Shown here piece by piece: positions 53,159 to 62,535 of a stretch of DNA of 64,000 nucleotides; positions within the stretch are counted from its first letter, which is position 1; each line of letters opens with the position of its first letter. Source of the stretch: Deltaproteobacteria bacterium (lineage in GTDB: Bacteria; Myxococcota_A; UBA796; UBA2385); assembly GCA_018401435.1 (NCBI GenBank), contig JAGYJW010000018.1, positions 51,336-115,335 of the forward strand, given 5' to 3'. Under the pieces are notes generated by a model, which was not told the DNA's origin, did no database searches, and was given only the letters and a program-made list of their open reading frames with translations. A program made the translations under genes and the position numbers.

Positions 53159-55210
53159 TCAGCCCTCGTCGTAACGCCCCGGGCACAGCGCCCGCGCCGC
53201 CGCCCAGGGATCGGCGGCCTCGCGCACGACGGGGAAGGTGAAGGGCAGCAGCAGCTCCGGCACGAACTCGGGCGGCTGCTCTGTGATCACAAGCTGGCGG
53301 AGCAGCTTTGTGGCGATGGGATACCAGCGGGCGCCCGCACCTTTCCAGCGGACCTGCACCTTGCGCGCCTGCTTGGGGTCATCGGCCTGGATGAAGCGAA
53401 TCTCCTGGGCCAGGATCTCCTCGAATTGCTCCCGGGACACGCGCCCATGGGCCAGCTCGGCCCACAGCTCCCAGCGGCTGCGCTCCGTCGTGGCCAGATC
53501 GTCCATGATGCGCACGGGGATCTTCTGGCCTCTTGCATTGGTCAGAGTCGCCGGAAGGGCCACGCAGCCGTTGCCCAGGAGCCAGTCTGCAAGGTACTGT
53601 AGGGCCTGGAAGATGTTGTATCGGATCTCCTCGGGGTCGTCGTTGGCGATGACGGTGGAGACAGGGAGCGTGGCCGCCAGCACGGCGCGGGGGTAGCGCG
53701 GGTCCTCCAGCTCCAGCCCGGGGACATCCTCGCCAAAGACGAAGGCCAGCAGCGGGGCCTGTTCCACCGGGTCCGGCACCAGGGCGCAGACCAGGTCGGC
53801 CAGGGCGGCGTCCTCGGGGTTGGCGTCGTAGCGGCGCCAGGCCTCCACCAGGGCGATGCCGATGCGCACGAAGTCGGGGTGGGCCACCCAGAAGCCGTCC
53901 AGGTCGCGCTTCATCTGGGTCACGACGTCGCGGATATAGCCCACCATGCAGACCTGGAAGGAGGCGGGGTCGCCCTCTTCAAAGAGCACGCCATACATGC
54001 CCCCCAGCTTGAGGGCGCCGATGGGCCCCAGCGCCCGAGCCAGGATGAGGTGGGACTCCTTGATGTGGTTGATGACGATGTCGGGGTCGGCCTTGACCGG
54101 GATGCGGTAGTTGGGATCGTTCTTGAAGAGACGGGCGGCCGAGGCCAGGAAGTCGTGCCAACCCAGGCTGCCACCCAGAAAGTGGGGCCCCAGGGCCTGG
54201 GCGATCTCGCGGATCCGGAAGATGGCGCGCGGGTTCTCGAAGACGATCAGCAGCTTGACGCAGGCGGGGTTGGTGCGGCGGTCGGCGGCCCGAACCAGGC
54301 GGTCGGTGGTCTCGACCAGCAGCCGCATATAGGCGGCCTCCTCCTCGTTCTCCAGCTTGGGCACATAGAAGACCAGGGCCTCGGGGCGGTAGCGGTTGTG
54401 CCAGATATGGGTGACGAAGTCGTAGAGGTGCAGGGGCAGGGGCTGCCCGTCGAGCAGGTGGCTGCCGTCGGGCAGGGCCAGGCCGGGGATGCGCTTGATG
54501 GGCAGGCTGAGGCCCGAGTCGGCCAGGCGGTAGCTGCGCGCGCGCTCGGGTTCGTCGTGGTAGAGCGTGCGGTCGTAGCAGCCCATCAGGTTCTCGCAGG
54601 CGGCGAGGAAGCTGTGCATGATGGGGGTCTGGCTGTCTTCGTCGTCGGCCCCCCAGCGCGGCACCTGCCCCGATGCCGCCACCAGGGTCGCGACGATGGC
54701 CGGCTCGTCGGGTCGCCGCCGATGAATCGCGTTCATGGCGTTGATGCTCATCTTTGGCGAATCGGGCGGGCCAAAGAGGGTGATCTGCTCCCCCACCAGG
54801 AAATCGGGGACCTGCACCGGCGCGATGGGGCGGTTGGAGGCGGGCACCGGGCCGATGACCACGCGCCCCGACCCGTCCATTTGCCCCAGTACCGATGCAT
54901 AGTCGGCGTCCGCGACGCTGCGCCCCTGGTTCTCCTCTCGCAATGCAGCCGTGGCCCGGTCGATGAAGACACGGTCGGCCACGCGCTGCTCCAGCAGGTC
55001 CCGCAGCTGCTGCCGCACGGCGCGATAGACGGCGACCACCACCCCCAAGGCCTGGTCGGTCTCGACCGTGGGGTGGGCCTCGCGCAAGCCCGCGGCCACA
55101 CGCAGGCCCGGCACCGCCGCGACGCTGCCCGCGGCATCCCACAGGGCCGCCCGCAAGGGGTCGGGCAAGAAGACGGAATATGCCGGAATCTCGGGAGGGG
55201 GCAGGGTCAC
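53159..55210 (-). CDS. Malate-synthase-like enzyme of the urate locus
   Basis: The product is 683 residues from the GTG at 55210, overlapping the PuuD stop (GTGA). The C-terminal two thirds follow malate synthase: LLIVFENPRAIFRIREI (candidate Mg Glu), FLGGSLGWHDFLASAARL (candidate Mg Asp), LKLGGMYGVLF in place of A-M-G-G-M-x-A, KRDLDGFWVAHPDFVRIG, YLADWLLGNGCVALP and VRIMDDLATTERSRWELW (catalytic Asp region). The family condenses glyoxylate and acetyl-CoA to malate. Glyoxylate is a product of allantoate breakdown, so the place fits well. It is longer than malate synthase A (about 530) and much diverged, so a different keto-acid substrate is possible. The N-terminal about 150 residues are unlike the family. 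Confidence 0.75.
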   Translation of the reverse strand: MTLPPPEIPAYSVFLPDPLRAALWDAAGSVAAVPGLRVAAGLREAHPTVETDQALGVVVAVYRAVRQQLRDLLEQRVADRVFIDRATAALREENQGRSVADADYASVLGQMDGSGRVVIGPVPASNRPIAPVQVPDFLVGEQITLFGPPDSPKMSINAMNAIHRRRPDEPAIVATLVAASGQVPRWGADDEDSQTPIMHSFLAACENLMGCYDRTLYHDEPERARSYRLADSGLSLPIKRIPGLALPDGSHLLDGQPLPLHLYDFVTHIWHNRYRPEALVFYVPKLENEEEAAYMRLLVETTDRLVRAADRRTNPACVKLLIVFENPRAIFRIREIAQALGPHFLGGSLGWHDFLASAARLFKNDPNYRIPVKADPDIVINHIKESHLILARALGPIGALKLGGMYGVLFEEGDPASFQVCMVGYIRDVVTQMKRDLDGFWVAHPDFVRIGIALVEAWRRYDANPEDAALADLVCALVPDPVEQAPLLAFVFGEDVPGLELEDPRYPRAVLAATLPVSTVIANDDPEEIRYNIFQALQYLADWLLGNGCVALPATLTNARGQKIPVRIMDDLATTERSRWELWAELAHGRVSREQFEEILAQEIRFIQADDPKQARKVQVRWKGAGARWYPIATKLLRQLVITEQPPEFVPELLLPFTFPVVREAADPWAAARALCPGRYDEG

Positions 55211-56466
55211 AGGGGGGCTCCGGCGTCCAGCCAACGTCCCAGGGTCGCGCGCTCCTCATCGGTCATGCCGGTGAGGTTGCCCAAGGGCATGATGGGCGTT
55301 GCGACAGCTTGGGCGTGGACGATGGCGGCGTTGTCGTGGACCTGCTGGGCGGTGCGCAGGATGAGGCCCTTGGGCGGCGCGTCGATGCCCGCGAAGGTGG
55401 GGACTTCGGTGTGACAGGGCGTGCAGCGCTGGTGAACGATGGCTTCGACCACGGTGGCGGCCGGGGCCTGGGCGGCCGCTGCGGCGTCGATGGGCGGGCG
55501 CGGCCCATGCACCACAAATGCCAGGCCCGCCATGGAAACCGTAGAGACAGGTAGGATCCAAGCGTTCTTTTCGCCCCTGCCGCTCATGTTGAACCAATGC
55601 CGCACCCCCGCGGCAATCACCGTGATGCCGGCCAGCACGGCCCAAGGCAGCGGGTGGCCATAGGTGAAGGGGAAGTGGTTGCTGACCATGATGAAGAGCA
55701 CGGGCAGCGTGAAGTAGTTGTTGTGCAGGCTGCGCAGGGATCCCGCCTGGCCGTGGCGCGGATCGGGCTCCTCCCCCCTGCTGAGCGCCTCCACCATGGC
55801 CCGCTGGCCCGGGATGATGACGAAGAAGACGTTCAGCGCCATCATCGTGCCCATCATCGCGCCCACATGGATGAAGGCGGCCCGGGGCGTGAGCAGCTCG
55901 CCCAGCCCATAGGCGGCCCCGGTCAACAGCAGCAGTCCCAGCCCCGCGAGCAGCCTGGGCTGGCGCACCAGGGGGCTCCTGCACAGCAGGTCGTAGACCC
56001 CCCATCCCAGCACCAGCGACAAGACGCCCAGGCCCGCGGCGGCCGCAGGCGAGAGCGGGCTGCCCGCCGGCACCATCATCACGCCGGCCTGCATCCAGTA
56101 GACCAGCAGCAGCAGGGTCAGGCCCGATATCCAGGTGAGGTAAGCCTCCCACTTGAACCAGTGCAGGGTCTTGGGCAGGGTCTCTGGGGCCCCCTTGAAC
56201 TTGCTCACCTGGTAGAAGGCGCCGCCGTGCACGGCGAAGAGGGCGCCGGCGAGGCGCTTGCTGGGGTCCTCCACCGGACGGATGTTGTTGTTGAGCCAGT
56301 TGAAGTAGAAGGAGGTGCCGATCCAGCCGGCCCCCACGACAAGGTGGAACCAGCGGGCGAGCAGGTGCAGCCAGTCGGTGATCCACGGGTCGGTGAGCCA
56401 GTGCGGCAAGGCGCTCTCGGGGCGGGGACGGGCGAGGTGGGGGCAGAGGGTGCGCAGAGACAGCAT
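55207..56466 (-). CDS. puuD: Urate hydroxylase with C-terminal cytochrome c domain
   Basis: The product is 419 residues if the ATG at 56466 is used; a TTG at 56499 would add 11. The N-terminal part has about eight membrane helices with ITDWLHLLARWFHLVVGAGW, GTSFYFNWLNN and HGGAFYQVSKF, typical of PuuD. The C-terminal about 90 residues hold a heme c motif, QRCTPCHTEVP, and the ligand-region methionine IMPLGNLTGM. PuuD oxidises urate to 5-hydroxyisourate at the membrane and passes electrons to the respiratory chain through the heme. It shares a transcript with the malate-synthase-like gene and is divergent from the allantoinase operon by about 50 bp, so one control region probably drives both. 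Confidence 0.9.
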   Translation of the reverse strand: MLSLRTLCPHLARPRPESALPHWLTDPWITDWLHLLARWFHLVVGAGWIGTSFYFNWLNNNIRPVEDPSKRLAGALFAVHGGAFYQVSKFKGAPETLPKTLHWFKWEAYLTWISGLTLLLLVYWMQAGVMMVPAGSPLSPAAAAGLGVLSLVLGWGVYDLLCRSPLVRQPRLLAGLGLLLLTGAAYGLGELLTPRAAFIHVGAMMGTMMALNVFFVIIPGQRAMVEALSRGEEPDPRHGQAGSLRSLHNNYFTLPVLFIMVSNHFPFTYGHPLPWAVLAGITVIAAGVRHWFNMSGRGEKNAWILPVSTVSMAGLAFVVHGPRPPIDAAAAAQAPAATVVEAIVHQRCTPCHTEVPTFAGIDAPPKGLILRTAQQVHDNAAIVHAQAVATPIMPLGNLTGMTDEERATLGRWLDAGAPL

Positions 56467-56519
56467 CCGACGATAAGACCGCGCACCCAGGGTGGTCAAC
56501 CGGCCGCCGGGAGGTGCCC

Positions 56520-57881
56520 ATGTCCGCGCTGCTGCTCCGCTCCCAGAGGCTGCTCCTCGGCGATGACCTGAACCCCGGCGAGCTGCTGCTGCGGCAGGGC
56601 CGGGTCGCGGCCGTGGGCCCGCCGGGCAGCCTGCCGGCCTCGGGCCTGCCGGTCCAGGACCTCGGCGATCTGGTCCTGATGCCAGGCGTGGTGGACAGCC
56701 ACGTGCATGTCAACGAGCCCGGTCGCAGCGAATGGGAGGGCTGGGACAGCGCCACCCGGGCGGCCGCCCTGGGCGGCGTGACCACCCTGGTGGACATGCC
56801 CCTCAACGCGATCCCGGTCACCACCAGCCTGGACGCCCTGGAACAGAAGATCGCATCCACCAACGGAAAGTTGTGGATAGACGCTGGTTTTTGGGGTGGT
56901 GTGGTGCCGGGCAACGCCGCCGAGCTGGGGCCCATGGCAGAGGCCGGGGCGCGCGGCTTCAAGTGCTTTCTCTGCCCCTCGGGCATCGACGAATTTCCCG
57001 AGGTGGGTGCCGAGGATCTCCGGCAGGTCATGCCCCTGCTTCGCGCGGCCGGCGTCCCCTTGCTGGTGCACGCCGAGCTGGAGCTGCCCTTGCGGCAGGC
57101 GGCCAGTGGGCCGCCGCAGGACTACCAGACCTATCTGCACAGTCGGCCGCCCGAGTGGGAGGATGCGGCGGTGGCGCTCATCGTGGACCTGGTGCGGCAG
57201 ACCGGCTGCCCGGCCCACATCGTGCACCTGTCCAGCGCGGGCGCCCTGGCCCTGGTTCGTGGGGCCAAGGCCGAGGGCCTGCCGCTGAGTGCGGAGACCT
57301 GTCCCCACTACCTCTGCCTGACAGCCGAAGAGGTGCCTTGGGGGGACACCACCTACAAGTGCGCCCCCCCCATTCGACCCGCCGCCAACCGCGAGGCGCT
57401 CTGGGCCGCCTTGCAGGATGGCACCCTTGATTTTGTCGTAACGGATCACAGCCCCTGTATTCCCGCCCTCAAGCGTCTGGATACCGGCGACTTCATGGAG
57501 GCCTGGGGTGGCATCGCGTCTCTGCAGCTGGGCCTGGCCAGCCTGTGGACCGAAGCCCGCCGGCGCGGCATCCCCTTGTCCACCCTGTCCGCCTGGATGA
57601 CCGCCGGCCCCGCGCGCCTGGCAGGTCTGCCCCAGGGCCCCCTGCGCCCCGGCCAGCCCGCCGACCTCATCGCCTTTGACCCCGATCGGAGCTGGACGGT
57701 GGACCCCGCCGCCCTGGCCCACCGCTGGCCCATCAGCCCCTGGGCCGGCCGCCGTCTGACCGGCCTGCTGCGCCACAGCTGGCTTCGGGGGCGGCAGATC
57801 GTGCAAGATGGGGCGCTTGTCGGCCCTCCCACCGGCCGCGCCTTGCGTGGGCCGACCCCCCCAGCCACCGAGCAGCCATGA
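56520..57881 (+). CDS. allB: Allantoinase
   Basis: The product is 453 residues from ATG 56520, with GGGAGG eight bases upstream. It opens the ring of allantoin to allantoate. It has the amidohydrolase metal sites: DSHVHVNEPGRSEWEG, the carboxylated lysine in GARGFKCFLCPSG, LLVHAELELP, HIVHLSSAGAL and DFVVTDHSPC. The TCPHYLCLTAEEVPWG and CAPPIRP stretches are typical of AllB. The gene overlaps the next at ATGA. Length is normal and all ligands are present, so the enzyme should be active. Confidence 0.93.
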   Translation: MSALLLRSQRLLLGDDLNPGELLLRQGRVAAVGPPGSLPASGLPVQDLGDLVLMPGVVDSHVHVNEPGRSEWEGWDSATRAAALGGVTTLVDMPLNAIPVTTSLDALEQKIASTNGKLWIDAGFWGGVVPGNAAELGPMAEAGARGFKCFLCPSGIDEFPEVGAEDLRQVMPLLRAAGVPLLVHAELELPLRQAASGPPQDYQTYLHSRPPEWEDAAVALIVDLVRQTGCPAHIVHLSSAGALALVRGAKAEGLPLSAETCPHYLCLTAEEVPWGDTTYKCAPPIRPAANREALWAALQDGTLDFVVTDHSPCIPALKRLDTGDFMEAWGGIASLQLGLASLWTEARRRGIPLSTLSAWMTAGPARLAGLPQGPLRPGQPADLIAFDPDRSWTVDPAALAHRWPISPWAGRRLTGLLRHSWLRGRQIVQDGALVGPPTGRALRGPTPPATEQP

Positions 57882-59407
57882 CCGAGAGCACCCTCACCAC
57901 CGCCGTCTTCCGCGGCCTGCCCGATCTGCTGAGCGCGAATCTGGGCGGCCGCGCCCTGCTCTGCTCCGATGACTTCTTTGCCAGCATGGACAACCTGGTC
58001 AAGGCCGAAGAGCCCTTGTGGGACGCCGACGCCTACACCGATCGCGGCAAGTGGATGGATGGCTGGGAGCCCCGGCGGCGGCGCAGCCCGGGCCTCGACT
58101 GGTGCATCCTCAAGCTGGGGGTGGCCGGCGACCTGTCCGGGGTGGACATCGACACCCGGCACTTCCTGGGCAACGCCCCCCCCTTCGCCACCCTGGACGC
58201 CGTCTGTGCGCCCGAGGATGCAACGGGGGAGTGGTTGCGCGATCATGCCGACTGGATACCCGTTCTGGACGAGGTCGCCCTGGAGCGTGGCGGCCACAAC
58301 GTCTTCGCCTTGAAGGCGCTCGCGGGCGCCACCCATGTCCGTCTCTGCATCACCTTTCCGGCGGGAGGGGTGGCGCGCCTGCGGGTGCACGGCCAGCCGC
58401 GGCCCAGGCCCGTATCCGCCGGCCACCGGGCGGACCTCGCCAGCGTGACGCGGGGCGCCCGGGCCCTGGCCTGCTCCGACAGCTTCTTCTCCAAGATGGA
58501 CAACCTCATCCTGCCCAATCGGCCGGCCCATATGGGCCAGGGCTGGGAGACCAGGCGCAGCCCCGTGCCCCGCTTGGATTGGGTGACCCTGGCCTTGTCC
58601 GAGCCTGGCCTGATCGACGAGATCGTACTGGACACCTGCCATTTCAAGGGGAATTACCCAACGGGCGCGCGGGTGGAGGGCCTGTATTGGCCCGGCGCCC
58701 CCGCCCATCTGCTCAGCCAGGGCGCGCCCTGGGAGCCCGTCCTGCACGACACGCCGCTGGGCCCCGACCAGGAGCAGGCCTGCATGGTGCCCCATCCCGG
58801 GCCCTGGACCCACCTCAAGCTCACGATTCTATCCGATGGGGGCGTGGCCCGGCTGCGGGCCTATGGGCGGCCCACTTCTCGGGCTCCGGCGGACGACGAC
58901 GCCTTGTTGCAGCAGCTCAACGGGCTGTCCGAGGCCGCCGCCACCGAGGCCTTCACGCGCTGCTGCGGCGCCCGGCGTTGGGTGCGGGCCATGGTGGCCG
59001 CGCGCCCCTTCTTGAGCCGGGCGATGCTCTTTGGCGAGGCCGAACGCCTGTGGTGGCGCCTGGGAGATGGCGACTGGCGCGAGGCCTTCACCCACCACCC
59101 GCGCATCGGAGCCGATGTGGCCAGCTTGCGCGCCCGCTTCGCCCCCACGGCCGACTGGTCGTCGGGGGAACAGGCGGGGGTGCAAGGCGCCGACGACGCC
59201 ACCCTGCGCGCCCTCGCCCAGGGCAACCAGGAGTATGAGGCGCGCTACGGCCACATCTTCATCGTCTGCGCGTCGGGTCTCAGCGCCGCCGACATGCTCG
59301 GGCGCCTGCGCCGCCGGCTGAACAACGAAGCGGCCGTCGAGCTGCGCATCGCCGCGGGCGAACAGGCCCGCATCACCCGCCTTCGTCTGGAGAAGCTGCA
59401 CCCATGA
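57878..59407 (+). CDS. Allantoicase fused to OHCU decarboxylase
   Basis: The product is 509 residues from ATG 57878. Residues about 1-330 are allantoicase (allantoate to ureidoglycolate and urea), with its two similar halves: ALLCSDDFFASMDNLV, WMDGWEPRRRR, DIDTRHFLGNAPP and then ALACSDSFFSKMDNLI, GWETRRSPVPRLDW, DTCHFKGNYPTGA. Residues about 340-509 are 2-oxo-4-hydroxy-4-carboxy-5-ureidoimidazoline decarboxylase: LNGLSEAAATEAFTRCCGAR, WVRAMVAARPF, the catalytic HHPRIG and SGEQAGV region, and NQEYEARYGHIFIVCASG. The decarboxylase makes S-allantoin, the step just before allantoinase, so one polypeptide carries the steps on both sides of AllB. Both halves look complete. Confidence 0.92.
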   Translation: MTESTLTTAVFRGLPDLLSANLGGRALLCSDDFFASMDNLVKAEEPLWDADAYTDRGKWMDGWEPRRRRSPGLDWCILKLGVAGDLSGVDIDTRHFLGNAPPFATLDAVCAPEDATGEWLRDHADWIPVLDEVALERGGHNVFALKALAGATHVRLCITFPAGGVARLRVHGQPRPRPVSAGHRADLASVTRGARALACSDSFFSKMDNLILPNRPAHMGQGWETRRSPVPRLDWVTLALSEPGLIDEIVLDTCHFKGNYPTGARVEGLYWPGAPAHLLSQGAPWEPVLHDTPLGPDQEQACMVPHPGPWTHLKLTILSDGGVARLRAYGRPTSRAPADDDALLQQLNGLSEAAATEAFTRCCGARRWVRAMVAARPFLSRAMLFGEAERLWWRLGDGDWREAFTHHPRIGADVASLRARFAPTADWSSGEQAGVQGADDATLRALAQGNQEYEARYGHIFIVCASGLSAADMLGRLRRRLNNEAAVELRIAAGEQARITRLRLEKLHP

Positions 59408-59742
59408 GCCCGCTCACCACCCATGTCCTCGACACCGCCCGGGGCTTGCCGGCCGCCGGCGTGATCGTCACCCTTTGCATCTCCACCCCCAAGGGCTGGC
59501 AGACCGTGGGCAGCGGCACCACCGACGCCGATGGCCGGGTGCGGGATCTGCTTCCTGAAGGCGGGCTCGAAGTGGCGGTCTACCGCATCAACTTCAACAT
59601 CGACGCCTACAACCAGACCTTTGGCACCCGGGGCTTCTACCCCTATGCCGAGGTGGTGTTCCGCGTGGAACGCCTGGATCGCCACTACCATATTCCGCTT
59701 CTGCTGAGCCCTTTCGGATACTCGACCTATCTCGGCAGCTGA
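59404..59742 (+). CDS. uraH: 5-hydroxyisourate hydrolase
   Basis: The product is 112 residues, overlapping the previous gene at ATGA. It hydrolyses 5-hydroxyisourate from PuuD to OHCU. The transthyretin-like fold is evident: LTTHVLDTARGLPA (catalytic His), TDADGRVRDLLPEG (Arg), YPYAEVVFRVERLDRHYHIP (His) and FGYSTYLGS at the end. In the classical signature the last four residues are YRGS; here Arg is replaced by Leu. Everything else is standard, so the enzyme is probably active, but this position is part of the active-site signature. It completes urate to allantoin within the locus. Confidence 0.93.
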   Translation: MSPLTTHVLDTARGLPAAGVIVTLCISTPKGWQTVGSGTTDADGRVRDLLPEGGLEVAVYRINFNIDAYNQTFGTRGFYPYAEVVFRVERLDRHYHIPLLLSPFGYSTYLGS

Positions 59743-59752
59743 CTGCCTGGGC

Positions 59753-61936
59753 TCAGGCCAGGGCGCTCTCCTGGCCGGAGTCCCCCAGGAAGAGGCAGGC
59801 CGAGCGGCTGAGGACGACGGTCTGGCGCACAAAGGCGGGGTCGGCGACCGGGGGCAGGGCCAGCAGGTCCAGGTCGGATTGGGGGGCCCGGGTGAGGGCC
59901 TCCTCCAAGCTGCCCTGCAGGACCTCGAGGGCGATGCCCTTGGGGAAGCGGGCCCGATCGGCGAGGTCCCGCAGCCATTCCCGCGCAGCGTCGTGGTGGG
60001 CGGCCTCGTCGATGAGCCCATAGATCCGCAGCTGGGCGCCCCAGCTGCGCTGCAGGCGCAGGGCCGTGAGCACGGCGAGGTGCATGCCTCCGGCGGTCAA
60101 CGCCGTGGGGACCGGCTCGCGCAGCAAGGGGGCGGGAATCCAGAGGTGCAGGATGCTGCGTTTGCCCAGGCCCGCCTTGGGGTGGTCGGCCAGCAGGGCC
60201 AGCCCGACGTGCAGGCGGCGGCTCTCGGCCCACAGGCGCACCAGGTCGGCGTCGTCCTGTTCGGGGCCAACCTCGACAAAGAGCACGTTGGGCCGGAAGA
60301 AGGCCGAGCGTAGGGCCTGCAGCCCGGCCACGATGCCGCTCACCCGATCGGTGGAGTCCAGCACCGACCAGGTGGTGAAGACACGCCTCTTGCGAAACTC
60401 CCGGGTGAGGGCAGCCATTCGAGACGACACGTCCAACACATCCGAATCTGCAGCCACGCCCAGCAGCTTGATGGAACCCTCGGGCCGCACCAGCTCTTGC
60501 AGCAGCTGAAAGGCGCCGCGCACATCCGCGGTGTCCCGCACCGGCACCAGCAGGTTGGGCTTCCAAGCGCGGGGGTTGACGGCCTCGAACTCGGTCGCCT
60601 TGGCCGCCGCCCACTCTGCAACGGCCGAAAAGACGCCGCTGCGCGAGTCGTCGCTGGCCCCCACGCCGCGGCGGAGGATCATGGCATAGAGCCCGCCCAC
60701 CACACCGACCGCGATCAGGCTGACCGTGGGATTCACGATGAACATCGCAAAGATGCAGCCGATGGCACCCAGCAGCGGGACCACCCGGGGAAGGCTGAGC
60801 GTGGGACGGTAGCTCTGCAGGCCCAGGCTGCTCTCCACCAGCACCACCAGGTTGATCACGCAGTAGGCGATGAGGAAGAACATCGACAACAGCGGCGCGA
60901 TGGCGTTGAGGTCGCGCAGCAGCAGCGCGGCCAGCACCAGCAGGGCGCTGGCGATCAGGGCCCGCCGCGGCTCGCCCTTGTCCGAAAGCTTGGAGATGCG
61001 GCCAAAATCGGGCACCACCTCGTCCTTGACCAGGGCCACCAGGATGCGCGGGGCCCCCACCAGCGACGACAGGGCCGACGACAGGGTGGCGCCCAGCAGG
61101 CCCGCCAGCACGCCGGGCCCCCACAGCGACTGGTCGATCAAGAAGGTGTAGCTGCTGGTGAGCTCTTCGGCCGTGCCGGCGCGGGCGCACCAGATGGCCA
61201 GCAGCACATAGACGACCGTAGACACGGCGATGGCGCCCAGGGTGCCCCAAGGGATGGCACGCCGGGGATTGGTGAGATCCCCCGACATGTTGGCACCCGC
61301 CATGATGCCCGTCGCGGCAGGAAAGAACACGGCGAAGACCTGCCAGAAATTCGTACCGGCAAAGCCGGTCTCTGGGGCACCCCGCCAGTCGCTCCAGAGC
61401 AGGATGTCCTGTCCGCCCGACCAGCCCTTGTCGCTGCCCAGGATCAAGACGATGCTCAGCGCGATGACCCCCATGATCACATATTGGATCTTGAAGGCAA
61501 ACTCTGCGCTGACATAGGCGATGCCAAAGACAAGGGCGAAGGTCAGCAGATCCACCAGCAGGGCCGGGTGGTCTGGAAAGATCCAGAGCCAACCTTCGCG
61601 AAAGCCGAAGATATACATGGCCACGGCCAGGGCCTGGCTCACGAAGAGGGGCACCCCCACGCTGCCGCCCACCTCCAAACCCAGGGACCGGCTGATGATG
61701 GCATAGGGGCCACCGGCACCCAGGCGTGTATTGGTGGCGATGGACGACAGGGCGAGGCCCGTCGCCGTGGTGATGCCGAGCGCCAACCCGATCACCAGCA
61801 AGCCGCCCAGCAGGCCACCGTTTCCGATGACCCACGGCAGGCGCAGGTACATGATCACGCCAAGGATCGTCAGCAGCGTCGGCGTGAAGACACCCGCGAA
61901 GGCGCCAAGGGTCTTGCGGGTGGGGGTTGGCTGCAT
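59753..61936 (-). CDS. SLC12-type cation-chloride cotransporter
   Basis: The product is 727 residues from ATG 61936. About twelve membrane helices (about 10-460) start with the family hallmark TLGAFAGVFTPTLLTILGVI and continue with GAGGPYAIISRSLGLEVG, PAATGIMAGANMSGDLTNP and SLVGAPRILVALVKDEVVP. The remaining about 260 residues form the soluble C-terminal domain seen in NKCC/KCC-type proteins, here with NLLVPVRDTADVRGAFQLL and a USP-like RSACLFLGDSG ending. Bacterial members may move cations, chloride or amino acids. The match to the K-Cl cotransporter group is good at the N-terminus, but ion selectivity cannot be read from sequence. It converges with the urate operon 10 bp away. Confidence 0.85.
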   Translation of the reverse strand: MQPTPTRKTLGAFAGVFTPTLLTILGVIMYLRLPWVIGNGGLLGGLLVIGLALGITTATGLALSSIATNTRLGAGGPYAIISRSLGLEVGGSVGVPLFVSQALAVAMYIFGFREGWLWIFPDHPALLVDLLTFALVFGIAYVSAEFAFKIQYVIMGVIALSIVLILGSDKGWSGGQDILLWSDWRGAPETGFAGTNFWQVFAVFFPAATGIMAGANMSGDLTNPRRAIPWGTLGAIAVSTVVYVLLAIWCARAGTAEELTSSYTFLIDQSLWGPGVLAGLLGATLSSALSSLVGAPRILVALVKDEVVPDFGRISKLSDKGEPRRALIASALLVLAALLLRDLNAIAPLLSMFFLIAYCVINLVVLVESSLGLQSYRPTLSLPRVVPLLGAIGCIFAMFIVNPTVSLIAVGVVGGLYAMILRRGVGASDDSRSGVFSAVAEWAAAKATEFEAVNPRAWKPNLLVPVRDTADVRGAFQLLQELVRPEGSIKLLGVAADSDVLDVSSRMAALTREFRKRRVFTTWSVLDSTDRVSGIVAGLQALRSAFFRPNVLFVEVGPEQDDADLVRLWAESRRLHVGLALLADHPKAGLGKRSILHLWIPAPLLREPVPTALTAGGMHLAVLTALRLQRSWGAQLRIYGLIDEAAHHDAAREWLRDLADRARFPKGIALEVLQGSLEEALTRAPQSDLDLLALPPVADPAFVRQTVVLSRSACLFLGDSGQESALA

Positions 61937-62016
61937 GGGCTTGACCTCAGTCCAATGACCCGCGCGTGGCCGCGGGCGTCACACCCGGGGTGCAGGTTCT
62001 GAGGCCCGAAGGAGGC

Positions 62017-62487
62017 TTAGAGGTCGTCCTTGCCGGTCAGGGCGAGCTCGATGGCGTCGGCGGATTCCACGGCGGCCCCGATGCCGTCGATGAGCTGGTC
62101 GGCCGAGGCGTCCGCGGGGATCTTGACCACGAAGACGGCGTTCCGGCCCTGCTTGACCCAGCCGCCCAGCTTGACGGTGTGGCTCTTGGCCAGCAGCTGG
62201 TTGGCGATCAGGGCCGGAAAGTCCTCGGTCTCGCTCTGGTAGCCGGGGGACCAGATCTCGCGGACCTTCACCGACCCGTAGTTGGCCGACATGCTGCGCA
62301 CGAAGACCACCTGGGTGCGCCCCGTCGTGCCCACGGCATAGATGCACTTGAAGTCACCATCGGCGTCCACCTCGAACTTGACGCCCTTGGCTTCGAGCTG
62401 GGCCTTGACGATGCCATCGGGGGTGGCGGCGACGGCGGCGGTGGAGAGGGTTGCGAAGGCAGACAGGACGGCGGCGCGCAGGAACAT
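62017..62487 (-). CDS. Small secreted protein, YbjN-like
   Basis: The product is 156 residues. Of three close ATGs (62499, 62493, 62487) I take 62487, because GGAG lies nine bases before it. A signal peptide (FLRAAVLSAFATLSTAAVAA) is followed by an alpha/beta fold: VKAQLEAKGVKFEVDADGD, CIYAVGTTGRTQVVFVRSM, LIANQLLAKSHTVKLGGW and FVVKIPADASADQLIDGIGA. The layout resembles YbjN/T3SS-chaperone-like domains. The role is unknown. It lies between the SLC12 and bestrophin genes in the same direction. Confidence 0.6.
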   Translation of the reverse strand: MFLRAAVLSAFATLSTAAVAATPDGIVKAQLEAKGVKFEVDADGDFKCIYAVGTTGRTQVVFVRSMSANYGSVKVREIWSPGYQSETEDFPALIANQLLAKSHTVKLGGWVKQGRNAVFVVKIPADASADQLIDGIGAAVESADAIELALTGKDDL

Positions 62488-62535
62488 GGGCATCTCCATG
62501 TTGGGAGAGGGAGGGAGCGGCTGCCATATCCTCCT

